Shown here: in pieces, positions 16,989-24,997 of the stretch | Layout of the letters: every line of letters begins with the position of its first letter | How positions within the stretch are numbered: position 1 is the first letter of the stretch | Source: Sulfuritalea sp. | GTDB lineage: Bacteria > Pseudomonadota > Gammaproteobacteria > Burkholderiales > Rhodocyclaceae | Assembly (NCBI GenBank): GCA_023229685.1 | Contig: JALNYT010000007.1 | Location: 62,001-126,000, forward strand | DNA: 64,000 nt | Direction of reading: 5' to 3' | Position numbers and translations under genes: made by a program | The notes under the pieces: model-generated | The model's input: the letters and a program-made list of their open reading frames with translations, nothing else | Told to the model about the DNA's origin: nothing | The model's database searches: none

Positions 16989-18686
16989 ATGACCTACGCT
17001 CTCACCAAACGGCTGCTGCCGTTCCTCGACTGGCCGCGCCTCGACGGCAAGTCTCTGATCCGTGATCTCGTCGCCGGCATTACGGTGTCACTGCTGGCAA
17101 TTCCGCAGTCGTTGGCCTATGCGCAGCTCGCCGGCGTGCCCGCATACTACGGACTTTACGCGGCGTTCATTCCGTCCGTTGTGGCCGTGCTGTTCGGCTC
17201 TTCGCCCCTGTTGTCGACGGGGCCGGTAGCGATGACCTCGCTGCTGACGGCAGCCAGCGTCGGCCACATCACTGCACCGGGAACGGCCGAGTTTGTCTCC
17301 TACGTCACGCTGCTGGCGCTGCTGTCAGGGCTGTTCCAGATCGGCCTCGGGCTTGCCCGCGCCGGAGTGCTGCTGAATCTGCTGTCACACCCTGTGTTGA
17401 TGGGCTTCATCAACGCTGCGGCGCTGATCATCGCCCTCTCGCAACTTCCGGCGTTGACCGGCATTGTCGTGCCCCAGACCGACCATTTTCTGGTCGACGT
17501 CTGGCATGCACTGTCGAATCCGGGGGCGCTACACGGCATGTCTTTGGCATTCGGCCTGCTGGCCATCGCGTTGCTCTATGGCTTCAGGCGCTTTACCCCG
17601 CGTCTGCCCGGCGTGCTGATCATGGTCATGATCCTCACCGTGCTGAGTTACGCGACCAGCTTCGCCGAGCACGGCGGCAACATTGTCGGCGACATTCCCA
17701 CGGGAATGCCCAGCGTTTCGGCACCAGCGATGAGCTGGCACGCGACCATTTCACTGCTACCCGCTGCATTTGTCATCGCCATGATCAGCTTCATGGAAGC
17801 GATGTCGAGCTGCAAGGTCATCGCCCTCAAGACACGAACCCGCTGGGACGAGAACCAGGAACTGATCGGCCAGGGGCTGGCCAAGGTGGTTGCGGCGTTC
17901 TGCAATTCGATGCCGGTCAGCGGTTCGTTTTCCCGGTCGGCATTGAACTTGGCGTCGCACGCGCAGTCCGGCGTCTCCGCTCTGGTCGCTGCCGGCTTTG
18001 TCCTGCTGACGTTGCTGTACTTCACGCCACTGCTGTATCACCTGCCGAAGCCGGCCCTGGCAGCGATGATCGTTCTTGCCGTGTCCAACCTCATCGACTT
18101 TTCGTCCTTGCGGCATGCCTGGCAGGCGGGCCGCGACGACGGCATTGCGGCGGTGCTGACCTTCGTCGCCACACTGGCATTCGCGCCAAACATCCAGAAC
18201 GGCATTCTCACGGGAATCATCTTTTCGCTTGGCGCGTTCATTTACCGCCGCATGTCGCCGCGGATCGTCGTGCTCGGGATCCATGGCGATGGAACACTGC
18301 GAGACGCCCGGCATCACGGACTGCCGATGCTGCATTCCAAGATTGCAGCACTACGTTTCGACGCGACGCTATTCTTCGCTAATGTTTCGTTCTTCGAGGA
18401 TGCGATCCTGAAGATCGAGCGGGAAAACCCGAAACTGGAATACATCCTGGTTGTGGCGAGCGGGATCAACCAGATCGACGCGTCTGCCGTCGAGATGCTG
18501 CGCCGACTGGTAATCCGCTTGCGCGAGTGCGGCATTGCGCTGGCCTTCAGTGGCGCGAAGCGGCAATTCCTGGAAGTGGTCGAACGCACCGGCCTGGTCG
18601 CCGAGATCGGCGCCGAGAACATCTTCGGCTCCGACGATGTGGCGCTGAAGGAGCTTATCCGCCGGGCGGATGCGAACAATCGCTAG
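16989..18686 (+). CDS. SulP-family anion permease with STAS domain (second copy)
   Basis: The 565-residue SulP/SLC26 transporter has the early signature QSLAYAQLAGVPAYYGLYAAFIPSVVAVLFGSS. About 10-12 membrane helices run to residue 418, and a C-terminal STAS domain follows (FFANVSFFEDAIL...ASGINQIDASAVEMLRRL). It lacks the cysteine extension of the copy at 11876 and is clearly divergent from it. The substrate is not predictable. The gene lies behind the Sel1-repeat gene. Its TAG stop shares the bases CTAG (18683-18686) with the TAG stop of the opposing OmpA-like gene. Confidence 0.87.
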   Translation: MTYALTKRLLPFLDWPRLDGKSLIRDLVAGITVSLLAIPQSLAYAQLAGVPAYYGLYAAFIPSVVAVLFGSSPLLSTGPVAMTSLLTAASVGHITAPGTAEFVSYVTLLALLSGLFQIGLGLARAGVLLNLLSHPVLMGFINAAALIIALSQLPALTGIVVPQTDHFLVDVWHALSNPGALHGMSLAFGLLAIALLYGFRRFTPRLPGVLIMVMILTVLSYATSFAEHGGNIVGDIPTGMPSVSAPAMSWHATISLLPAAFVIAMISFMEAMSSCKVIALKTRTRWDENQELIGQGLAKVVAAFCNSMPVSGSFSRSALNLASHAQSGVSALVAAGFVLLTLLYFTPLLYHLPKPALAAMIVLAVSNLIDFSSLRHAWQAGRDDGIAAVLTFVATLAFAPNIQNGILTGIIFSLGAFIYRRMSPRIVVLGIHGDGTLRDARHHGLPMLHSKIAALRFDATLFFANVSFFEDAILKIERENPKLEYILVVASGINQIDASAVEMLRRLVIRLRECGIALAFSGAKRQFLEVVERTGLVAEIGAENIFGSDDVALKELIRRADANNR

Positions 18687-19090
18687 CGGCGCAGGTTGTT
18701 GATGCGGATCTCGACGCGGCGCATCGGCAGATCGCTTTCGTCCATGTGTTCATCGCCATAGCTGGTCCCGCGAATGCGGTTGGAAGGAAAGCCGAGTGCG
18801 ATCAGGTGATGGCTGACGTCCTCGATGCGCCGCTGGGCCAGAGCGAGATTCAGCTCGCGGCTGCCCTGGTCGTCGGCATACGCCTCCAGACTGATCCACT
18901 TGGCCTCACCGGACTTCGCTTCGGCTGACAATTGCCTGAGCGTCGCGTCGTCTGCAACCGCAACGCTGTCTGCGCCAGGCGCAAAAACGATCACGGCGTT
19001 CGGAGCGGGCCGATTCGCCGATGCCGCGCTGGCCACCAGCAGCAGGCCAAGGGCAATCCCTGCCAAACCCCGTGACAGGCTCGCCATCAT
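18683..19090 (-). CDS. Small OmpA-domain (peptidoglycan-associating) protein
   Basis: The 135-residue protein has a signal peptide (ALGLLLVASAASA) and an OmpA C-terminal-like domain (VFAPGADSVAVADDATLRQL...EAYADDQGSRELNLALAQRR...RIRGTSYGDE). The usual peptidoglycan-binding NX2LSX2RAX2V motif appears as ELNLALAQRRIEDV, so binding to diaminopimelate is plausible. There is no lipobox. The start overlaps the stop of the Pal-like gene (ATGA), making a two-gene operon under the PmrA-type box at 19646-19662. Confidence 0.8.
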   Translation of the reverse strand: MMASLSRGLAGIALGLLLVASAASANRPAPNAVIVFAPGADSVAVADDATLRQLSAEAKSGEAKWISLEAYADDQGSRELNLALAQRRIEDVSHHLIALGFPSNRIRGTSYGDEHMDESDLPMRRVEIRINNLRR

Positions 19091-19599
19091 CGACTGGCGG
19101 GATACACGATGTCTGTCCGCCGGTTTTCCTGCCAGCAACTTTCATCGTGACAAGCGGCCTTCGGCCGTTCCTTGCCGTAGCTGATCGCTTCCATCTGTTT
19201 GTCGGGAACGCCGCGCAGGTTCAGCGACTTTCGTACAGCCTCTGCGCGCTTCTGGCCGAGAGCAAGATTGAATTCGCGGCTGCCGCGCTCGTCCGCACTG
19301 CCTTCGAGGGTTATGCGCGAGGCAGGATCGTGCGTGAGATAGCTGGCATGGGCATTGAGTATCTGCTCGTATTTTGCGTCGACGGTAAAGTTGTCGTAGG
19401 GAAAATACACGCTGCGTTTGCCCGGATCACTCGCTAGCTTGTTCAGCTCGGACATCACCGGTTTGGCCCCAGTGGATGCCTGACTGGACATAGCGGATTG
19501 CGCTGGTCCGGCGACGGACGACGTAGCGGTGACCGGCGGGGCCGAGCTGCAAGCGGCAAGCAGGGCAGGAAGCAGAAAAATGGCTAGCGGCTTTTGCAT
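19087..19599 (-). CDS. Pal-like OmpA-family outer-membrane lipoprotein
   Basis: The 170-residue protein starts with a lipoprotein signal (LLPALLAACSS). The OmpA-like domain is complete: VYFPYDNFTVDAKYEQIL, GSADERGSREFNLALGQKRAEAV, and a C-terminal SYGKERP. It resembles Pal, which binds peptidoglycan, but no tol genes are nearby, so it is probably an accessory paralogue. A pair of Cys near the C-terminus (CHDESC) is unusual for Pal. The ATG at 19599 has a good AGGAG site. A PmrA-type promoter is 47 bp upstream. Confidence 0.85.
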   Translation of the reverse strand: MQKPLAIFLLPALLAACSSAPPVTATSSVAGPAQSAMSSQASTGAKPVMSELNKLASDPGKRSVYFPYDNFTVDAKYEQILNAHASYLTHDPASRITLEGSADERGSREFNLALGQKRAEAVRKSLNLRGVPDKQMEAISYGKERPKAACHDESCWQENRRTDIVYPASR

Positions 19600-19628
19600 C
19601 ACAGGACTCCTGAGGGTGATCTGGATGC

Positions 19629-19662
19629 ATTGTCCGTAGCGGATGCTTAAGACAGACTTAAG
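19629..19662 (-). promoter_or_regulatory. PmrA/QseB-type box and -10 for the Pal/OmpA operon
   Basis: Read on the minus strand, CTTAAG-TCTGT-CTTAAG (19662-19646) is followed after 11 bp by GACAAT (19634-19629), a possible -10. The predicted start is near 19622, leaving a short leader before the ATG at 19599. The box is identical to the divergent box at 19754-19770, and the downstream bases are also similar, so the two promoters look like duplicates. Confidence 0.72.
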
Positions 19663-19753
19663 CATGCGGGCCGGTATTCCAGGCGGAGATCCCGTTCGAT
19701 GTCACAAGCCGTCGAGCGGCGATTAGTTCAATTCCACAGTGACCATTCGGCTT

Positions 19754-19787
19754 CTTAAGTCTGTCTTAAGTATTCGCCGGGGACAAT
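19754..19787 (+). promoter_or_regulatory. Divergent PmrA/QseB-type box with -10
   Basis: CTTAAG-TCTGT-CTTAAG at 19754-19770 is followed after 11 bp by GACAAT at 19782-19787. The predicted start is near 19794. No good coding gene follows until the ankyrin gene at 20082, and an intrinsic terminator intervenes at 19912-19936. The promoter therefore may drive a short RNA. Confidence 0.68.
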
Positions 19788-19793
19788 GGGTCC

Positions 19794-19936
19794 AGTATTT
19801 GCTCCATGAGCAATCCGCTTCAGGAAACGCTGGCCCGTGGATTTCACGTGAAAATTTAATACGGGAGGAGGAGACACTTCCCATTGGTGGCTACTCCCTG
19901 GCCACCCTTGCAGCGGATCCAGATCCGCTGTTTTTT
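19794..19936 (+). ncRNA. Candidate small RNA of about 143 nt
   Basis: The interval is bounded by a PmrA-type promoter and by a strong intrinsic terminator. The only ATG frame inside (19806-19859, MSNPLQETLARGFHVKI) has no ribosome binding site. The RNA would contain a 12-base palindrome (TTTCACGTGAAA, 19842-19853) and a GGAGG-rich element (GGGAGGAGGAG at 19863-19872) that can pair with CTTCCC at 19878-19883, placing AGGAGACA in a loop. The boundaries are inferred. Alternatives are a leader for the ankyrin gene or a tiny ORF. Confidence 0.4.
19912..19936 (+). terminator. Intrinsic terminator
   Basis: AGCGGAT pairs with ATCCGCT around a 4-base loop (stem 19912-19929), followed by G and six T residues at 19931-19936. 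This is a classic Rho-independent terminator on the plus strand. It closes the short transcript expected from the promoter at 19754-19787 and separates it from the ankyrin gene. Confidence 0.75.
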
Positions 19937-20081
19937 ATTCTCGAGTCCAGGCGCAGCAGCCGAGACTGCGCTTGGTGGCCTTCGCCGCTGCCCATTGCCG
20001 GCGCTTTCTCAGGATGTCGGCTCCTATTGACGCGACACTTGGTATCGGCCCTTCTGACTGCGTGATTTCGTAGGATCCATA

Positions 20082-20762
20082 ATGATCGCAACACTAAGTA
20101 TCTGCTATCGATCCGCGTTCCGTTGCATCGTGAGTCTGATCGCGATCAGCCTTCTCGCGGCCTGCGGAAGAGCTGATTCAACGCAAGCGCCCGTGGCGGC
20201 CGCGCAAGAAAAGCGAGCCGCATGCCCACTACCCAATTCTTATGTAATTGGAAAATTGGACAAGAATGACGAAGAACTGTTCTCTGCGTCAGAAGCGGGA
20301 GATGTTCATCGGGTCGAGCAGTCCATTACCGCGGGGGCGAATGTGAATACCACCGGCCATCTCAAACGCACGCCGCTATTTGGCGCCGCATTCTGCGATC
20401 GTCCGGAGGTGGCAAGGATTTTGATAGAAAAGGGCAGCCAAGTGAATGTCAGCGACTCCAGCGGCATGTCCCCTCTACACGCTGCGATCATCGTCGGGAG
20501 TCCTGGGACCGTAAAGGTTCTGATCGCCGGTGGAGCTGATCTAAATATTCGAGACACTGCCGGCCGTACGCCGCTTCACGTGGCAGCAGCAACTGATCAG
20601 GTTTCGATGGTCGAATTGCTGCTGCAACGGGGCGCTAATCCCTTGGCACGCGACAAGAACGGGATCACCGCCGCGTCTTTGGCTTCGGAAAACGGCCACG
20701 CGAAACTCGGGGCCACGATCAGAAATTGGAAAAAGAAGGAAACGACAGCGCGTCAAAAGTGA
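20082..20762 (+). CDS. Ankyrin-repeat lipoprotein
   Basis: The 226-residue protein has a lipoprotein signal (LIAISLLAACGR) and at least four ankyrin repeats from about residue 62 (DEELFSASEAGDVHRVEQSI, then the repeats with RTPLFGAAF, MSPLHAAIIVGS and RTPLHVAAA). It is a periplasm-facing scaffold of unknown partner. Local base composition is lower in G+C than in most neighbours (AT-rich runs near 20230-20270), which hints at acquired DNA. It lies between the short-transcript region and a QseB-like regulator and has no obvious box of its own. Confidence 0.8.
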   Translation: MIATLSICYRSAFRCIVSLIAISLLAACGRADSTQAPVAAAQEKRAACPLPNSYVIGKLDKNDEELFSASEAGDVHRVEQSITAGANVNTTGHLKRTPLFGAAFCDRPEVARILIEKGSQVNVSDSSGMSPLHAAIIVGSPGTVKVLIAGGADLNIRDTAGRTPLHVAAATDQVSMVELLLQRGANPLARDKNGITAASLASENGHAKLGATIRNWKKKETTARQK

Positions 20763-20921
20763 GACCGGCCTTGTGGGGTTGATGGCGATACAGGGTGGAT
20801 GTCCGAATCCATTCCCGCTTGCAGGAGCAACCGAACTATCAAGGACTCCTCGCTAAGCCGCGATCGATCGGGACCGGCAAGCGAGGACGAAGCCGGACGC
20901 GCGCACCGTGAGGTCAGGCCC

Positions 20922-21581
20922 ATGCGATTGCTGTTGGTGGAAGATGACACAATGATCGGTGAATCCGTATTGGATCTGCTGCGGGCAGACGGCTATGCCG
21001 TCGACTGGGTCAGGGATGGCGACACGGCGGACAACGCTTTGCTGGCGGGATCGTACGACTTGGTGCTGCTTGACTTGGGCCTGCCATGCAAGGATGGAAT
21101 CGATGTCCTGCGCGGCTTGCGTGCGCGCCGTGATCGCACGCCGGTGTTGATTGCCACCGCGCGCGATTCTGTCCAGCAGCGCATCGAAGGTCTCGACGCC
21201 GGTGCCGACGATTATGTTCTCAAACCTTATGATCTGGACGAATTGTTGGCGCGTATTCGAGCGTTGCTGCGCCGCGCCTCAGGGCGTGCCGAACCTGTCT
21301 ATGAGCACATGGGAGTCAGCATCGATCCGGCGACACGCGAAGTGACCGTTGGCGGGCAGCCTGTGGTTCTATCCGCCCGGGAGTGGGCCGTGCTGGAGCC
21401 GCTTCTCGCAAGGCCGGGCTTGGTGTTGTCGCGCACCCAGCTCGAGGAAAAGCTTTATAGCTGGAGAGACGAAGTTAGCAGCAACGCGGTGGAGGTCTAC
21501 ATTCACGGGTTGCGCAAGAAACTTGGTGCTGAATTGATCCGGAATGTTCGCGGAGTCGGCTATATGGTTCCAAAAACATGA
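20922..21581 (+). CDS. QseB/PmrA-like response regulator (second copy)
   Basis: The 219-residue regulator begins MRLLLVEDDTMIGES. It has Asp51 (LLDLGLPCKDG), a KPYD loop and the winged helix ending SNAVEVYIHGLRKKLG...RGVGYMVP. It is strongly similar to the regulator at 13888, including its DNA-recognition helix, so both may read the same HTTAAG-type boxes. The frame is open 41 codons upstream, but homologues start at this ATG. The partner kinase follows after 25 bp. Confidence 0.87.
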   Translation: MRLLLVEDDTMIGESVLDLLRADGYAVDWVRDGDTADNALLAGSYDLVLLDLGLPCKDGIDVLRGLRARRDRTPVLIATARDSVQQRIEGLDAGADDYVLKPYDLDELLARIRALLRRASGRAEPVYEHMGVSIDPATREVTVGGQPVVLSAREWAVLEPLLARPGLVLSRTQLEEKLYSWRDEVSSNAVEVYIHGLRKKLGAELIRNVRGVGYMVPKT

Positions 21582-21606
21582 TCGCCTTGGAAGGTGAAGT
21601 CAGCAT

Positions 21607-22968
21607 ATGTCGAGGAGACAGTTAGCGGTGTCGTCAATCCCGTCCCACTCCCTGCGCGCACGCCTCCTCTGGCTATTATTGGCTTCCATCGTTGTGGTAG
21701 CAGCTGCGCAATTTCTTATTGCTTACCGGACCGCCCTGAGTGAGGCTGACGATATCTTCGATTACCACATGCAACAGATGGCGATGGCTTTGCGGGCCGG
21801 CCAACCGATTTTGTCATCAGGTGGAACGGCGGAGCGACGAGGCGCGGCGGAAGGCGGCGATTTCCTGATTCAGATATGGACCACCGACGGTATTCGCGTA
21901 TTCGACTCAATAGAAAGCGAGCAGCTGCCACAGCTTGCGGTGCTTGGTTTCTCAAACGTCAAGGCACGGGGCAAGACCTACCGGGTGCTGTCGGTACAAA
22001 CCGCGTCGCAGACCATACAAGTAGCCCAGGACGAGGCCGCGCGCCGAGAGATTGCGGGACGACTAGCTTTACGAACGGCGGCTCCGATCGCCTTTATGGC
22101 ACCATTGTTGATGCTCCTGGTATTTTGGGTCGTGAGTCGATCGCTGTTGCCGGTCGCTCGCGTACGCCATCAAGTAGCGAAGCGCCAAGCGAGCGACCTG
22201 TCACCTGTCAGCGAAGCAGGTTTGCCGGATGAGATACGCCCCTTGGTACTGGAACTGAATTTGTTGTTCAAGCGCGTGCAAGCGGCGTTTGAAGCTCAAC
22301 AACACTTCGTGGCTGATGCAGCGCACGAGTTGCGCTCGCCGTTGGCTGCGCTCAAGCTGCAGGTACAGGGTCTGCAGCGCGCCAGTGGCGACTGTGCACG
22401 GGAACTGGCGATAACAAGACTTTCCTCGGGAATCGACCGTGCAACCCGGTTGGTCGAACAGCTGCTTGTTCTGGCGAGGCAAGAGGCCAGCCTGGCTGCC
22501 GGCATGAAACCCACACTCGTTTCCCTGGCCGCGATTTGCCGTCTTGCATTGGAAGACATGATAGCGGTCGCCCAGGAGCGGTCGATCGACCTGGGTCTGA
22601 ACCATGCGGACGAAATCAGCATCGAGGGATACCCGGAAGCGCTACGCATCCTGATTCGCAACCTGCTGGACAACGCAGTCAAGTTCAGTCCACAGGGAGG
22701 GCGCATCGATCTGGCGGTGCGCGCACAGGACGGCGTTGTGGAACTGACTGTGGATGACAGCGGGCCGGGCATCCCGATTGAGCATCGTGAGCGCGTGCTG
22801 GACCGCTTCTACCGCGTCAATGGATCCCAGACAGCCGGCAGCGGACTCGGCCTTGCGATCGTCAAAGCGATTGCCGAGCGGCATGGCGCCGAATTGACGC
22901 TTGATGACTCGGCCAGTCTGGGCGGGCTGCGAGTCATAGTCCGCTTTCCGCCTTCGACGCCAGTTTGA
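21607..22968 (+). CDS. QseC/PmrB-like sensor histidine kinase (second copy)
   Basis: The 453-residue kinase has helices at about 20-40 and 158-180 and a periplasmic sensor between them. The H-box His240 is in FVADAAHELRSPL. The ATPase motifs NLLDNAVKFSPQGG, DDSGPGIPIEHRE and GSGLGLAIV are intact. It is paralogous to the kinase at 14547. The two periplasmic loops differ clearly while the catalytic parts are close, so the copies may sense different cues and feed the same promoters. That is inference. Confidence 0.87.
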   Translation: MSRRQLAVSSIPSHSLRARLLWLLLASIVVVAAAQFLIAYRTALSEADDIFDYHMQQMAMALRAGQPILSSGGTAERRGAAEGGDFLIQIWTTDGIRVFDSIESEQLPQLAVLGFSNVKARGKTYRVLSVQTASQTIQVAQDEAARREIAGRLALRTAAPIAFMAPLLMLLVFWVVSRSLLPVARVRHQVAKRQASDLSPVSEAGLPDEIRPLVLELNLLFKRVQAAFEAQQHFVADAAHELRSPLAALKLQVQGLQRASGDCARELAITRLSSGIDRATRLVEQLLVLARQEASLAAGMKPTLVSLAAICRLALEDMIAVAQERSIDLGLNHADEISIEGYPEALRILIRNLLDNAVKFSPQGGRIDLAVRAQDGVVELTVDDSGPGIPIEHRERVLDRFYRVNGSQTAGSGLGLAIVKAIAERHGAELTLDDSASLGGLRVIVRFPPSTPV

Positions 22969-23103
22969 CGCAAAGGCCTCGCCGCATTTGCTGCCGGCCC
23001 AAGAACTCCATGCCTTGAATCATCGAACCTTGCTGTCCACTTGAGCAAGGTCGATGTGGGGCCGCAAGCGACCCGAACAGCGTCTCGGCTTCATAATTTC
23101 CGG

Positions 23104-23136
23104 CTTAAGACCCCCCTAAGTATTCGGTCGTAGATT
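23104..23136 (+). promoter_or_regulatory. PmrA/QseB-type box before the DegP gene
   Basis: CTTAAG-ACCCC-CCTAAG (23104-23120; one mismatch in the second half-site) is followed by TATTCG, as in the box at 19754. A possible -10, TAGATT, is at 23131-23136. It stands 56 bp before the ATG of the DegP-type protease gene at 23176. Confidence 0.6.
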
Positions 23137-23175
23137 GACTTCGTGGCCTTCCACATTTCATCGAAAGGATCGAAT

Positions 23176-24669
23176 ATGAACGCTCGATTTTTCACATCCA
23201 AACGCATCGTTATTGCTCTCGCGTCGGCAGGCGTGGTCGCTACCGCCGGGGTTGGCGTATACGCCAATGCCAAAGCTGTGCCAGCTACCCCCTCCGCGCC
23301 GATCGTGACCATGACAGCGCCCGCCGTTTCCTTGCCTGATTTTTCCGAAATCACGGCACGTTATGGTCCGGCTGTTGTAAATATCAGCGTCACGGGGATG
23401 AGAAAGACCGCGATGGACGACTCCCCGGAAGAATCCGGGATGCGCCGGCACGGCCTGCCACGGGTGGATCCGAACGACCCGTTCTTTGAGTTCTTCCGGC
23501 GCTTTCAAGGACCCGAGTTCGGTATGCCGGGACCGCAAGGAATGCCTGTGCGTGCGCAAGGATCCGGCTTCATCATCAGCCCCGACGGCGTGATCCTCAC
23601 CAACGCTCACGTAGTGCGCGATGCCAAAGAGGTCATCGTCAAGCTGACAGACCGTCGGGAATTTCGAGCCAAAGTGCTGGGTTCGGATCCCAAGACAGAC
23701 ATCGCCGTTCTGAAGATTGACGCCAAGAGCCTGCCGACCGTTTCGCTGGGCAGTGCCCGCAACCTCAAAGTCGGCGAATGGGTGCTGGCGATCGGTTCGC
23801 CATTCGGCTTCGAGAACAGTGTTACGGCGGGTGTCGTCAGCGCCAAGGGGCGCTCGCTGCCAGACGATAGCTTCGTACCTTTCATTCAGACCGACGTGGC
23901 GGTGAATCCCGGCAACTCAGGTGGACCACTGTTCAACACGCGCGGCGAAGTGGTCGGCGTCAACGCTCAGATTTATAGCCAGACCGGGGGCTATCAAGGC
24001 CTCTCGTTCGCAATTCCCATCGATCTGGCGACCAAGGTCAAGGATCAGATTGCTGCCACGGGCAAGGCCAGCCATGCACGCTTGGGCGTAACGATCCAGG
24101 AGGTTAACCAGACCCTGGCCGACTCTTTCAAGCTTGATAAACCCGAAGGCGCCCTCGTTTCCAGCGTTGACAAGGGAAGCGCCGCCGACCACGCCGGCCT
24201 GCGCGCCGGGGACGTAATCCGCAAGTTCAGTGGTCAGCCCATCATTTCTTCCGGTGATCTGCCGGCACTGGTTGGTCAGGCTGCCCCCGGTGAGAAGGTC
24301 TCGCTGGAAATCTGGCGCGAGGGCAAGCGCGAAGAGCGCACGGCCACGCTCGGTGATGCTGGCGACAAGACGACTACGCTGGCAACATCGAATGAAAGCA
24401 TTGGCCAGGGAAAGCTCGGTCTCGCCTTGCGACCGCTGCAGCCACAGGAGAAGCAGGAGGCTGGCGTCGATGGCCTCCTGATCGAGGATGCGGGTGGTCC
24501 ATCGGCCAGGGCTGGAGTGCAGCCTGGCGATGTCCTGATCGCGATCAACGGCACACCCGCCAAGAGTGTCGAGCAGGTACGCTCACTCGTCGCCAAGGCT
24601 GACAAATCGGTAGCGCTGCTGATCCAGCGCGGTAGCGACAAGATCTTCATACCGGTGCGGATGGGCTGA
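23176..24669 (+). CDS. DegP/HtrA-family periplasmic serine protease
   Basis: The 497-residue protein has an N-terminal signal or anchor (IVIALASAGVVATAG). The trypsin-like domain has the catalytic triad His145 (TNAHVV), Asp175 (KTDIAVLK) and Ser248 (NPGNSGGPL), followed by two PDZ domains (about 275-370 and 405-495). It degrades or refolds damaged envelope proteins. The length fits DegP/MucD. It is controlled, if the box upstream is real, by the QseB/PmrA-like system encoded next to it, which fits an envelope-stress role. Confidence 0.92.
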   Translation: MNARFFTSKRIVIALASAGVVATAGVGVYANAKAVPATPSAPIVTMTAPAVSLPDFSEITARYGPAVVNISVTGMRKTAMDDSPEESGMRRHGLPRVDPNDPFFEFFRRFQGPEFGMPGPQGMPVRAQGSGFIISPDGVILTNAHVVRDAKEVIVKLTDRREFRAKVLGSDPKTDIAVLKIDAKSLPTVSLGSARNLKVGEWVLAIGSPFGFENSVTAGVVSAKGRSLPDDSFVPFIQTDVAVNPGNSGGPLFNTRGEVVGVNAQIYSQTGGYQGLSFAIPIDLATKVKDQIAATGKASHARLGVTIQEVNQTLADSFKLDKPEGALVSSVDKGSAADHAGLRAGDVIRKFSGQPIISSGDLPALVGQAAPGEKVSLEIWREGKREERTATLGDAGDKTTTLATSNESIGQGKLGLALRPLQPQEKQEAGVDGLLIEDAGGPSARAGVQPGDVLIAINGTPAKSVEQVRSLVAKADKSVALLIQRGSDKIFIPVRMG

Positions 24670-24784
24670 CCATGAATCTCGTCTATCTCGCCGCGGCGCG
24701 CCTCATCCGCTTTCAGCCTGCGCCGCGGTTCTCTCATTGCCGAAGTGTGAAAGCACTTTCAGTTTCTCTACAGGACGAAGCGAC

Positions 24785-24997
24785 ATGAATACAAGACAGC
24801 CCAAATTGATGGATATCCTATGTCCACAACCTATCCCAAGTCATCCAAAGCGAGCTGCAGCCACCAGAACGATCGTTCAACCAGACATCGACGAGTTCGA
24901 TCAGCCGGAAGCTTGCGCACTTGGAAAATATCTTGATGGAGACACTTCGGCGGCATTGGTTTCATCCCGCCCATCAATGACCAGAGGCGGCTTATGA
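24785..24997 (+). CDS. Small unknown protein coupled to a TPR gene
   Basis: The 70-codon ORF begins MNTRQPKLMDILCPQPI and ends by overlapping the next start (ATGA at 24994-24997). A GGA-type ribosome binding site precedes it by about 10 bases. The sequence is polar, with no signal peptide, no membrane helix and no recognised domain. Overlap with the TPR gene and the short gap behind degP suggest a common transcript. It might equally be a leader ORF. Confidence 0.45.
   Translation: MNTRQPKLMDILCPQPIPSHPKRAAATRTIVQPDIDEFDQPEACALGKYLDGDTSAALVSSRPSMTRGGL

Noticed and set aside
19739..20065. 108-codon frame across the promoter and terminator region
   Set aside because: It begins upstream of the predicted transcript start and reads through a terminator; no domain. 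The likeness of its start to the frame upstream of the Pal gene reflects duplicated promoter DNA.
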